From Fidelibacterota bacterium (GTDB lineage: Bacteria; Pseudomonadota; Alphaproteobacteria; Rhodospirillales; Rhodospirillaceae): a stretch of DNA of 32,280 nt. The notes under the pieces were generated by a model that was not told the DNA's origin, did no database searches, and saw nothing but the letters and a program-made list of their open reading frames with translations. The position numbers were made by a program, and so were the translations under genes. The stretch lies in NCBI GenBank assembly GCA_947481595.1, contig CANKHC010000012.1:1-32280 (forward strand). Reading direction: 5' to 3'. This document shows, one piece after another, positions 17,715-26,405 of the stretch (position 1 is the stretch's first letter; each line of letters begins with the position of its first letter).

Positions 17715-18506
17715 ATGACCGACACCACCGCCGACGACGTCGCCGAGACCCTTGCCGCGCGCCACCGGCGCTTGGACCGCTTCACGCTTGAGATGCCCCA
17801 GGGCCGCGAGGCTGATGTGGAGTTTGCCTATGCCGTGCAAGCCAAGCCCCTGCCGCGTATCGCAGCGGGCGGCATCGACCGCGCCGGCTACAAGATCGGC
17901 GCGACCACCCCGCGCCTGCAGGAGATGTGCGGCATTCCTGAACCCGTGGCTGGGGTGGTGTTCCGCGAGCGGCTGCTGCAATCGCCGGCGCGGGTCGAGG
18001 CCCGCAGCTATGCCCGCATCGGGATCGAATCAGAACTCGCAGTGCGCATTGGCACCACGGTTCCGCTCGACCCGAAGCTGCTGGAGTCCGATGCTTTCTT
18101 CGATCATTTCGATGCCGCGACGGCCGCCTTTGAGATCGTCGACGACAGCGATGCCGACTATAAACGCCTGACAGGCGCGAAGCTGATCGCCGACAACGGG
18201 TGGAACGCCGGGCTCGTGCTCAGCACGCCGCGCGCCATCAAGGGTGCACGCACGCTGGCAGCTTTCAACGGCATCCTGTTCAGGAACGGCCAGGAAATCG
18301 ACCGCGGCACCAGCAGCGATGTGCTGGGCGATCCTTTCAACGCCTTGCGCTGGCTATGCAAACATCTAGCGCGTACGGGCACGCAGCTGGAAGCGGGGCA
18401 GTGGGTGACCACCGGCAGCCATATCCCGACGCAGTTCGCGGTGGCGGGCGAAACCTACCGCTACGAGATCGAGGGCTTCACGCCGGTCGAGCTGGCGGTG
18501 GCGTAG
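17715..18506 (+). CDS. 2-keto-4-pentenoate hydratase-like / fumarylacetoacetate hydrolase family protein
   Basis: YAVQAKPLPRIAAGGIDRAGYKIGATTPRLQEMCGIPEPVAGVVF...IGIESELAVRIGTTVPLD...FEIVDDSDADYK...GAWVTTGSH-like end (GQWVTTGSHIPTQF). Confidence 0.85.
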   Translation: MTDTTADDVAETLAARHRRLDRFTLEMPQGREADVEFAYAVQAKPLPRIAAGGIDRAGYKIGATTPRLQEMCGIPEPVAGVVFRERLLQSPARVEARSYARIGIESELAVRIGTTVPLDPKLLESDAFFDHFDAATAAFEIVDDSDADYKRLTGAKLIADNGWNAGLVLSTPRAIKGARTLAAFNGILFRNGQEIDRGTSSDVLGDPFNALRWLCKHLARTGTQLEAGQWVTTGSHIPTQFAVAGETYRYEIEGFTPVELAVA

Positions 18507-18554
18507 ATCACCGGCCGCACAGATAGAAATTTGGATTCTCATCGGACTTAGCTC

Positions 18555-19703
18555 ATGGCGCTCATTTCACTTGTCGTTCCGACACGCAATCGTCTGGCGT
18601 ACCTGAAACACACGCTGCAGTCGGCTTTCGATCAAAGAGCCGATGACCTGGAGATCATTGTTGCCGACAACGCGACCAACGACGGCACCCGCGAGTATCT
18701 CGCGAGCCTGGGGCAGCGCGTCAAAGTGGTGCGCTCCGAGACGCCTTTGTCCATGACGGACAATTGGCATCGCGGCCTGGAGGCCGTCACCGGCGAGTGG
18801 GTGATCGTCATCGGAGATGATGACTCCCTGCTGTCCCCGTTCATGCCGGCGATGCGCGACCTTGTGCGCCGCGAGCCGGATGCGGAAGTGATTTCGTGGA
18901 AGACGGCGCTTTACCGCTGGCCCGATGCCATCGCCGAGCCCAACTTGCTAATGTTCAACTTCGGCAAGGAAGGGAAAAAGGAATCCTCGGCGGAAGCCCT
19001 GCGCGGCATCTTTGAAGACATCCAAAATCCTTATTCCCCGCCGGGCCTGTATCATGCCCTGACGCGCACGCGGGTCATCGAACGCGTCAAAGCGCAGTGC
19101 GGTGAGTACTGCCTTGGCATGTCACCGGATCTGGGCAGCGGGTTGCTGCATATGGCTTTTACCGAGTCCTACTTGGTTGTCCCATTTCCGATGTCGGTCA
19201 TGGGCTTCAGCAAGCACAGCACGGGCATGTCATTTCGGATCGGCGGCGCGGGCAGCGAGTCCGCAAACGAGTTCCGTGGTCTGGCAGATATGAGCCCCTT
19301 GCGCCGGTATCTGCCGGAATTCACCCAGGATCATTTCAACATTTCCGTATGGCGAATACTTCTCGAATGGCAGGACTACATCGGAACCAAGGGGCGCACG
19401 GTCACCTTGAACCCGCAGAAAATGCTGGTGCATTGCATCGACAAGTTGACGGGCATCCCCGTGGAGCTTCGCGACGTCGCCACCACCGAGTTGATCGCCT
19501 ACGGCCAGAAATTGGGATTTGGCGAACCGGCGTTGCGCGCGCGCTGCGCCCAAGCCGTGGCGCAGGGCCGCACGATGAAACCGGGTTACCTGATCGCCGA
19601 GGACCGCAGCGTACAGATCGCCTTCGATCTGAGCGAAACGCCGATCAAGAACATCTCCGAAGCCGGCAAATTGATCTGCGGACTTCTCCCACGCGCAGAA
19701 TAG
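18555..19703 (+). CDS. glycosyltransferase family 2
   Basis: MALISLVVPTRNRLAYLKHTLQSAFDQRADDLEIIVADNATNDGTREYL...GEWVIVIGDDDSLL. Confidence 0.9.
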   Translation: MALISLVVPTRNRLAYLKHTLQSAFDQRADDLEIIVADNATNDGTREYLASLGQRVKVVRSETPLSMTDNWHRGLEAVTGEWVIVIGDDDSLLSPFMPAMRDLVRREPDAEVISWKTALYRWPDAIAEPNLLMFNFGKEGKKESSAEALRGIFEDIQNPYSPPGLYHALTRTRVIERVKAQCGEYCLGMSPDLGSGLLHMAFTESYLVVPFPMSVMGFSKHSTGMSFRIGGAGSESANEFRGLADMSPLRRYLPEFTQDHFNISVWRILLEWQDYIGTKGRTVTLNPQKMLVHCIDKLTGIPVELRDVATTELIAYGQKLGFGEPALRARCAQAVAQGRTMKPGYLIAEDRSVQIAFDLSETPIKNISEAGKLICGLLPRAE

Positions 19704-19707
19704 CGAG

Positions 19708-20445
19708 CTAGGCGATACACTTGAGATAGCCGCCGAGGCCGACGGAAATCAGCAGCTTCGCATCGACGCCCGCATCAACGACAAAGCGGCTGTTCTCCTT
19801 GAGGAAGGCCTGCACGGCCGAGCGCGGGTTGTTGCCCTTGCCCCAGGGCCGGTCTGCAAACATGTCGGCGGGCATGTCCTCGATCACGGTATCGAGCACG
19901 ATCAGATAACTGCCGGGCTTCACGAACTTGCTGTAAGCCCGGAGTTCCGCGAGCACGTGATCGTGGGTGTGGTTTGAGTCGAGAATCACCATGACCGGCT
20001 GGGCCTCGCCGATGATCGCCTCGGCCCGCGCGACGGTGGCGGCGTCGATCGAAGAACCTTGAATCATTTTTATGCGCCGGCTCATCGGATGGGCCTCGAT
20101 GGCCTGGCGGTTGTGGCTGCGGATGTCGATGTCGATGCCGACGACATCCCCCTGCCCGCCCAAGAGTTCAAGGATCGAGGCATGGAAAATCAGCGAGCCG
20201 CCGTGGGCGATGCCCGTTTCCAGGATGTAACGCGGGCGTACCGTCCAGATCAGTTCCTGGATCGCCACCATGTCTTGCGGGAACTGGATGATCGGCCGGC
20301 CGAGCCAGGTGAAGTTATAGGAATATTTGAAGGGCGCCGTGTCCTTGATCCAGGCGATGGACTGGTCGCGCAAAGCCGAAGACTTGCCCATTTTCGCGAT
20401 GTTCTCGCGCCTCTCGCGCGCAAAGGCTTCGACTTCATCAGTCAT
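19708..20445 (-). CDS. CmcI/cephalosporin hydroxylase-like (methyltransferase-fold) protein
   Basis: YSYNFTWLGRPIIQFPQDMVAIQELIWTVRPRYILETGIAHGGSLIFHASILELL...VMVILDSNHTHDHVLAELRAYSKFVKPGSYLIVLDTVIED. Confidence 0.85.
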   Translation of the reverse strand: MTDEVEAFARERRENIAKMGKSSALRDQSIAWIKDTAPFKYSYNFTWLGRPIIQFPQDMVAIQELIWTVRPRYILETGIAHGGSLIFHASILELLGGQGDVVGIDIDIRSHNRQAIEAHPMSRRIKMIQGSSIDAATVARAEAIIGEAQPVMVILDSNHTHDHVLAELRAYSKFVKPGSYLIVLDTVIEDMPADMFADRPWGKGNNPRSAVQAFLKENSRFVVDAGVDAKLLISVGLGGYLKCIA

Positions 20446-21148
20446 GGGTGAACTCCCTCCAGGAAACGGTTTTGGATGTCAGGATCTCGCGCGCACCGCC
20501 GCCCAGGTTCGCCAATGGGTCGAGCATCGACACATAGGGCGTAAATGGCCCATGCAGCTGCGGGTAAGGTGCCAGAGCGTAGCTCATATATTCGACGGCA
20601 ATGCCGTTTTTTTCGAACAACTCGTGGTCGAGATAGTTCCTAGCGCCGTGGCCGGTGATGTAGGTCTTGCCGCCGAGACGCGTGCAAATCTCGATCAGTT
20701 TCTGCGTGCTGCTCGACCCCACGTCCATTGAGGAAGAACGCAGGAATTTGGGCGCCAGTCCGAGGCGGGCGGCGACGCCTTCGATGGCGGCGATGTTGAG
20801 ATCGGCGAGCAGCGTGTGGTTGGCGCTGTAGATGTCTTCGACCAAGGCCATCATATCCTTGGCAAAAGGCGCTTCCGCATAGACATGGCGCAGCGTGTTG
20901 ATGTGCTTGGCACGCCAGCGCTGGCTGTTGTCGAGGGCAACGCCCGCGATTAGTTTGGCGTCGCGCATGATGGGGGCGGTCAGCCAGTCACTGCCGGCAT
21001 GGGTCTTGATCTGCACGCGCGACATGAAGGAGCGCCCCTGTGGCAGGGCGACGTCGTCATAGTGCACAAAGATATCGGCCAAGCGCACCTGGTCGAAGAT
21101 GCCCGACCAGGGAAAGAACATCGGCTGCGAGACGACGATGCGGGTCAT
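20438..21148 (-). CDS. WbqC family protein
   Basis: MTRIVVSQPMFFPWSGIFDQVRLADIFVHYDDVALPQGRSFMSRVQIKTHAGSDWLTAPI. Start overlaps the upstream stop by 4 nt (ATGA). Confidence 0.85.
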   Translation of the reverse strand: MTRIVVSQPMFFPWSGIFDQVRLADIFVHYDDVALPQGRSFMSRVQIKTHAGSDWLTAPIMRDAKLIAGVALDNSQRWRAKHINTLRHVYAEAPFAKDMMALVEDIYSANHTLLADLNIAAIEGVAARLGLAPKFLRSSSMDVGSSSTQKLIEICTRLGGKTYITGHGARNYLDHELFEKNGIAVEYMSYALAPYPQLHGPFTPYVSMLDPLANLGGGAREILTSKTVSWREFTHD

Positions 21149-21795
21149 GGCGCAGCGCCGGCGAGCAGATGCGCATGGCCCTCGGTTTTGAAAAGCTGTT
21201 CGAGGTGCGTGCGCAAGGGGCCAGGCGGCAGTGCCGGATTGACGGCAGGCGCGCCGGACATACCGCCACGCTCCAGGACGTCGATGAGCACAAAAGCCAA
21301 ATAGGTCTTCTGCAGAAAGGAGATCTTCGCTGCCGTCGCCTTGGAGACGCCGGGCGCGATGGGCGCGGAGGCCTGGGCGATGATCGGGCCACTGTCGACC
21401 GCGGCGGTCGCAAGGTGCAGGGTCGCCCCGAGGACCCGGCTGTGGCCGGCGAGCGCGCGGTCGATGGCATTGAAGCCCGAATACGCCGGCAGCAGCGACG
21501 GATGCAGATTGTAGGTGGGCACCCAAGCGGTGATCGCCGGCGTGGCGATGCGCAGGTAAAAGAGCAGGATGAAATCGACGCCACCTTGTTCCGTGAACCA
21601 CGCGCGGGCCTGATCGCTGAACGCCGCGTTGGTGGGGCCGGTCAGGCGTTTACAGGGAACGTTGTACGCTTGCGCGATTGTTTCGCTGCCGCAGGCGCGG
21701 TCGGTGGCGAGGATGAAATGGTGGCGTCCTTGGCAAGCCTTGAGACACTCGGCCAAGACGCTTCCGCCGCTGGAGGAAAGGACGCCGATGCGCAT
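21145..21795 (-). CDS. PurN-like formyltransferase family protein
   Basis: MRIGVLSSSGGSVLAECLKACQGRHHFILATDRACG; TYNLHPSLLPAYSGFNAIDRAL and AVDSGPIIAQA preserve the formyltransferase Asn-x-His ... Asp catalytic pattern. Confidence 0.85.
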   Translation of the reverse strand: MRIGVLSSSGGSVLAECLKACQGRHHFILATDRACGSETIAQAYNVPCKRLTGPTNAAFSDQARAWFTEQGGVDFILLFYLRIATPAITAWVPTYNLHPSLLPAYSGFNAIDRALAGHSRVLGATLHLATAAVDSGPIIAQASAPIAPGVSKATAAKISFLQKTYLAFVLIDVLERGGMSGAPAVNPALPPGPLRTHLEQLFKTEGHAHLLAGAAP

Positions 21796-21797
21796 GC

Positions 21798-22424
21798 TCA
21801 GCCGCGGTACAGGTATATCGTGTATTCGTACAGGCGGTAGGCGTGGTCGATCCTGACCTTGGGCGTGATCTCGGCCTGACACCAGGCCAGCAATTCGGCG
21901 GGGTTGCGGTAGTAGAGGTTGGGCGCGGTGAAGTTCACCTTGGTCGTCATGACGTTGAAGGCGACGCCGACGCGGGAAAGCTCAAACATGCGGCGAATGA
22001 GTTTCTGGGCGAAGGCATCCATCGCCGTGATCGTGGTTTCCAGTTTTTGGGTCAGGATGCCGTTGGCGACGACATAGTCGTGCGAGCCAGCGGCGCCGTC
22101 GGTGAACACGTCGGCCACCGCGAAGCTCGCATCCTTCTGATGGGTGCGCGCCCAGGCGATCATGTTGTCGCAGACGTCGATGCCGGAATAGTCGACGGGG
22201 AGGCCCTTCTGTTTGATCGCCTGCCAAAGGCCGCCGTAGCCGGCGCCGACGTCGAGCAAGGACACCCGCCCGGGCGTGCGCGCGGGGTCGATCACCGCCA
22301 GCATCTTTTCATAGCGCAGCACGACGTCGTCGGCCGCACCCCAGTCAACGCCGCGCGCGGTGGCGCCGTGCGTTTCAAAGGCGCGCGCATAGTGGGATTT
22401 CAAGGCGGCGGTGACGTCGTCCAT
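21798..22424 (-). CDS. class I SAM-dependent methyltransferase
   Basis: GRVSLLDVGAGYGGLWQAIKQKGLPVDYSGIDVCDNMIAWA, motif I. Confidence 0.85.
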   Translation of the reverse strand: MDDVTAALKSHYARAFETHGATARGVDWGAADDVVLRYEKMLAVIDPARTPGRVSLLDVGAGYGGLWQAIKQKGLPVDYSGIDVCDNMIAWARTHQKDASFAVADVFTDGAAGSHDYVVANGILTQKLETTITAMDAFAQKLIRRMFELSRVGVAFNVMTTKVNFTAPNLYYRNPAELLAWCQAEITPKVRIDHAYRLYEYTIYLYRG

Positions 22425-22428
22425 ATTT

Positions 22429-23592
22429 TCACAGGTAATGGAAATGGAACTGGTTTTGCGGCAGGTCGGAAACGCGGGAAATAATGTCCCGCGCCACCTT
22501 GGGATTCAAGCCGACGACGATGTCTTTCACGCCGGGCGGCAGGTCGCGCGGACCGACGATAGCGCGGCCCATCAGCGTCTTGCCGCGCAGAAAGGGGTTC
22601 TGGTCGATGAAACAGGCGATGCGCTCCGGGCGGCGGAGCGTGTTTGCGATATAGCGGCCATAGAAGCCGGCGCCATAGACGGCGAAGGACTCCGCGCGCA
22701 GATCCTGCTCCAACCGGTCAAAGCCCTCGTCCAAGCGCTGCCAATAGGCGCAATCGCTCTCAACGCGGGTCCGAACGGCTTCGACGTCGGCGGCCGGGGG
22801 CAGCCAGTCGGGTTCGGACGACGTGGCAGCGCGGGCTACAACAACCACGCCGCCATGGTGAGCCTTGAGATCGATATCGAGCGCTTCAAATCCGCCCCGG
22901 CGCAGGAGCGCCTCGATGGACGGCGGCATGAAGTGGTTGACGTGATCAATGACCACCAAATCGGCCGGATTGAACAGCGCGTTGGGCACAATGAGGTAGA
23001 CGGTCCCGCCCGGCTTGATGACGCGGCGGATGTCGGCAAGGGCCTGCCCCGGCGCATCAATATGTTCAAAGGCGAAGAAGGAGATCACCACGTCGAATTT
23101 CTTGGCCCATGTGTCGGGGAGCGTGAAGGTGGCTTGTGCATCCTCGAGGAGGAAAGCCTGCCAGAACGAACGGTAACGGTCGCTGACGTCAAAGGCGTGA
23201 CCTTTGATATCGGCCCGCGCCGAAACCAGGCGCTTCAGTGTCGCTGCCTTGGCGCAACCGTAGTCGAGGACCTGCGCCCCTTGCGGGACGTCAACCTTGG
23301 CCAGCAGAGTTGCGAGCTGATGCACAGAACGAAAGACGGGCAAGCCGTCCTTCATTTCGTAGAGATCGTCCTCGTCGGCATTGGCGGTGAGGATGTGGTA
23401 GTCGTCGCTGTAAAACTGCGCCACCTCGGCGACGCCCGCACCTTGCGCATGACCGCAGCGGTCGCAAAAGAAAACCGCGATATTGCCGGCAATAGGTTCG
23501 CCCAAGGACGTCAGCGCCGTGCCGCGATGGGTGGCATAGAGCGGTGCGTTCAGGGGAGCTGCGCAGACGACGCAGGGGGAAACCTTAGTCAT
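22429..23592 (-). CDS. class I SAM-dependent methyltransferase with N-terminal zinc-binding motif and C-terminal Rossmann-like domain
   Basis: CVVC...CDRCGHAQ; VLDYGCAKAATLKRL; C-terminal SFAVYGAGFYGRYIANTLRRPERIACFIDQNPFLRGKTLMGRAI. Confidence 0.85.
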   Translation of the reverse strand: MTKVSPCVVCAAPLNAPLYATHRGTALTSLGEPIAGNIAVFFCDRCGHAQGAGVAEVAQFYSDDYHILTANADEDDLYEMKDGLPVFRSVHQLATLLAKVDVPQGAQVLDYGCAKAATLKRLVSARADIKGHAFDVSDRYRSFWQAFLLEDAQATFTLPDTWAKKFDVVISFFAFEHIDAPGQALADIRRVIKPGGTVYLIVPNALFNPADLVVIDHVNHFMPPSIEALLRRGGFEALDIDLKAHHGGVVVVARAATSSEPDWLPPAADVEAVRTRVESDCAYWQRLDEGFDRLEQDLRAESFAVYGAGFYGRYIANTLRRPERIACFIDQNPFLRGKTLMGRAIVGPRDLPPGVKDIVVGLNPKVARDIISRVSDLPQNQFHFHYL

Positions 23593-24451
23593 GGGCGATC
23601 ATCTCGGGGTGGATTTCGCGGAAGTCGGTGCCGGCGGCGAAGGACCCCACCCATTTGATCTTGCGGCCGCTCTCGTCGTCGAAGGCGAACCAGCGCATCT
23701 GCATAGTCCAGCGCGAGCGCTGGCTGACATTGTTGCCGGAGGTATGGATCGTCAGGAAATCGATCAGCAGGAGATCGCCGGCGGCGGGAACAGGCGTGAC
23801 CTGCGGGTAACGTGCCATCAGCCGCTCGAGCTCGTGGATATGGAATGAGTTGGAAATCTCCTGGTAGCTGCCGGTGCCGAGCTTTTGATCGGGCAGAACC
23901 TGGCGGAAGCGGATTAGCGGTTCCTGGTGCGAGCCCTTGCAGAGGATGACCGGGCCCATCTCGGGGGTCAGGTCGACCAGCGAGGCCCAGAACACCACGC
24001 CGCTGCGGCTGCGAAGCTGCGAGAAGTAGTCGTTGTGCCAGATCGAGTTGAAGCGGCTTTCGCCGGGGTTGTCGATGCGCATGCCGTAGCCGCCGGCGGC
24101 GATGCCGGGGGCATTCGACTTGCGGAGCTGGCGTAGGACGGCTTCGTGCTTTTCCGAAGCCAACAGGCGCATGAAGGCTGGGAGCTGCTTGGCGGCGTCG
24201 TACACCATCCCACCCAAGCGGCGGTCGCGGGCGATCAGCCTCTGATAGCCGGCATCGAAGGTGGCAGGGCTAAAAGGGGGCAGCTCCAAACCCGGGGCGT
24301 GGTCGGCCGCGATCAGGCAAATGATGTCGTAGATGCTCTTTTGGATGGGCAGGATTTCGCCCTTGAGATCGTAGAAATCCTTTATCAGCAGGAAACCGTC
24401 GGCTTCAAACTGGTGGATTTGGGCGGGCGAGAGGGTATAGGTCTGGGACAT
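23585..24451 (-). CDS. phytanoyl-CoA dioxygenase (PhyH) family protein
   Basis: FEADGFLLIKDFYDLKGEI...SIWHNDYFSQLRSRSGVVFWASLVDLTPEMGPVILCKGSHQEPL...LLIDFLTIHTSGNNVSQRSRWTMQMRW. Confidence 0.85.
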   Translation of the reverse strand: MSQTYTLSPAQIHQFEADGFLLIKDFYDLKGEILPIQKSIYDIICLIAADHAPGLELPPFSPATFDAGYQRLIARDRRLGGMVYDAAKQLPAFMRLLASEKHEAVLRQLRKSNAPGIAAGGYGMRIDNPGESRFNSIWHNDYFSQLRSRSGVVFWASLVDLTPEMGPVILCKGSHQEPLIRFRQVLPDQKLGTGSYQEISNSFHIHELERLMARYPQVTPVPAAGDLLLIDFLTIHTSGNNVSQRSRWTMQMRWFAFDDESGRKIKWVGSFAAGTDFREIHPEMIAHD

Positions 24452-24471
24452 ATTGGCTAAACTGCTGTATC

Positions 24472-24503
24472 GCCGTAAATATCTAGTTTACGGCCCGTTT
24501 ACG
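24472..24503. promoter_or_regulatory. inverted repeat plus a third half-site in the divergent promoter of the sugar operons
   Basis: GCCGTAAA (24472-24479) tatctag TTTACGGC (24487-24494), perfect 8-bp arms, followed by another GTTTACG (24497-24503). Lies between divergent starts 24451(-) and 24569(+). Confidence 0.55.
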
Positions 24504-24568
24504 ATGCAGAGCCGACAATAGCACCTTGGAGCCAGCCCGATGAGGGCGTCAAAGCGGGGCCGCGTTAA

Positions 24569-25339
24569 ATGAAAGTCGTCATTCTTGCCGGAGGGCTTGG
24601 CAGCCGTTTGGCCGAGGAAACTCATCTGCGGCCCAAGCCGATGATCGAAATCGGCGGGCGGCCGATCCTGTGGCACATCATGAAGATCTACGAGACCCAT
24701 GGGTTGACCGATTTCGTCGTCTGCCTGGGCTACAAAGGTCACGTGATCAAAGACTTTTTCGCCAATTACGCGCTCTACAGCGCCGATGTGACCTTTGACC
24801 TTGGCAAGGATACCATCGAATTCCACCAAAAGGCGCGTGAGCCTTGGCGAGTGACCCTGGTGGAAACGGGATTGCAGACCCTGACCGGGGGGCGTTTGAA
24901 GCGTGTGCGCGAGTATGTAGGCGACGACGACTTTTGCATGACCTACGGCGACGGCGTCGCCAATGTCGATATCAAGTCTTCGATCGCATTCCACCGCAGT
25001 CATGGCCGCATGGTTTCGCTGACCGCCGTGCAACCCTTGGGACGCTACGGCGCCATCGACCTGGATGGGGTGAAGGTCAAACGTTTCGTCGAAAAGCCCA
25101 GGGGCGATGTCGGCTGGATCAACGGCGGGTTCTTTGTGCTGTCCCCGCGCGTGCTTGACCACATTGAGGGCGACCGCAGCAGCTGGGAAACGCATGTGCT
25201 CGAGCACCTGGCGGCCGATGATCAGGTGCGGGCGTTCCAGCACGATGGCTTCTGGCAGGCCATGGACACGCAGCGCGACAGGGATCACCTCGAGGATCTG
25301 TGGAAGTCCGGCCAAGCGTCGTGGAAAGTATGGGACTAG
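24569..25339 (+). CDS. rfbF: glucose-1-phosphate cytidylyltransferase
   Basis: MKVVILAGGLGSRLAEETHLRPKPMIEIGGRPILWHIMKIYETHGLTDFVVCLGYKGHVIKDFFANY. Confidence 0.95.
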   Translation: MKVVILAGGLGSRLAEETHLRPKPMIEIGGRPILWHIMKIYETHGLTDFVVCLGYKGHVIKDFFANYALYSADVTFDLGKDTIEFHQKAREPWRVTLVETGLQTLTGGRLKRVREYVGDDDFCMTYGDGVANVDIKSSIAFHRSHGRMVSLTAVQPLGRYGAIDLDGVKVKRFVEKPRGDVGWINGGFFVLSPRVLDHIEGDRSSWETHVLEHLAADDQVRAFQHDGFWQAMDTQRDRDHLEDLWKSGQASWKVWD

Positions 25340-26400
25340 ATCCTGCGTTCTGGGCAGGGCGGCGCGTTTTTGTCACCGGCCACACCGGCTTCAAAGGCGG
25401 CTGGCTGGCGCTGTGTTTGCACTACCTCGGTGCACGCGTCACAGGCTTTGCCCTGGAACCTTCCACGACACCCGATTTTTTCAGCCAGGCTGAGGTTGCG
25501 CGCGCGCTGGCCGGCGATCATCGCGGCGACATTCGCGATCGGGCCCCTTTTGAGCGGGCCGTAAAGGACGCGGCACCTGAAATCGTCTTCCACCTCGCAG
25601 CCCAAGCTTTGGTGCGTGAGTCCTACCGCAATCCACTCGAGACCTTTGCGACCAACGTCATGGGCACCGCCCACCTGCTCGAAGCGCTGCGCGGGGTGTC
25701 CGGCGTGCAGGCGGCAGTCGTAGTGACCAGCGACAAGTGCTACCGCAATGACGGCAAAACGTACTCCTTCGCCGAGGGCGACGCCCTGGGCGGAGATGAT
25801 CCTTACAGCGCCAGCAAGGCCGGCGCCGAAATCGTCACCCATGCTTACAAGGCGAGCTTTCCGGCGGGAGGCTCCCTTCCCGCGCTTCCACCGACGGTCA
25901 CGGCCCGCGCCGGCAATGTCATCGGCGGCGGCGACTGGAGCGCTGACCGGTTGGTGCCCGATTGCATCCGCGCCTTCAACAAGGGTGAGCCGGTCACGCT
26001 GCGCAATCCCGAGGCGGTGCGGCCGTGGCAACATGTTCTTGAGCCGGTTTACGGTTATCTCCTGCTGGCGGAGCGCCTGGCGAAAGGGCGCGATATGCCT
26101 GCCGAATGGAACTTTGGGCCGGGTGCGGAAAGCCACGCCTCGGTCGCGACCGTCGCGGGAACCATTGCGCGTCATTGCGGCGGCAAGGTTGTTCATCAGG
26201 CCGATAACTCCGGCATGAAAGAGGCCCAGGTCCTGAGGCTCGACAGTTCGCGTGCGCACAGTCTCGGCTGGCACCCGGCGTGGCCGCTCGACAAAGCTTT
26301 GAGCGAAACCGCGCGCTGGTATGACGCCGCGCGGGCCGGCGGATCGATGCGGGCCTTCACCATGGCGCAAATCGCTGATTACATGCGCGGCGGCGCCTGA
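25330..26400 (+). CDS. rfbG: CDP-glucose 4,6-dehydratase
   Basis: GLDPAFWAGRRVFVTGHTGFKGGWLALCLHYLGARVTGFALEPSTTPDFF...VVVTSDKCYRNDG...DPYSASKAGAE. Overlaps the rfbF stop. Confidence 0.95.
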   Translation: MGLDPAFWAGRRVFVTGHTGFKGGWLALCLHYLGARVTGFALEPSTTPDFFSQAEVARALAGDHRGDIRDRAPFERAVKDAAPEIVFHLAAQALVRESYRNPLETFATNVMGTAHLLEALRGVSGVQAAVVVTSDKCYRNDGKTYSFAEGDALGGDDPYSASKAGAEIVTHAYKASFPAGGSLPALPPTVTARAGNVIGGGDWSADRLVPDCIRAFNKGEPVTLRNPEAVRPWQHVLEPVYGYLLLAERLAKGRDMPAEWNFGPGAESHASVATVAGTIARHCGGKVVHQADNSGMKEAQVLRLDSSRAHSLGWHPAWPLDKALSETARWYDAARAGGSMRAFTMAQIADYMRGGA

Positions 26401-26405
26401 ACCTC

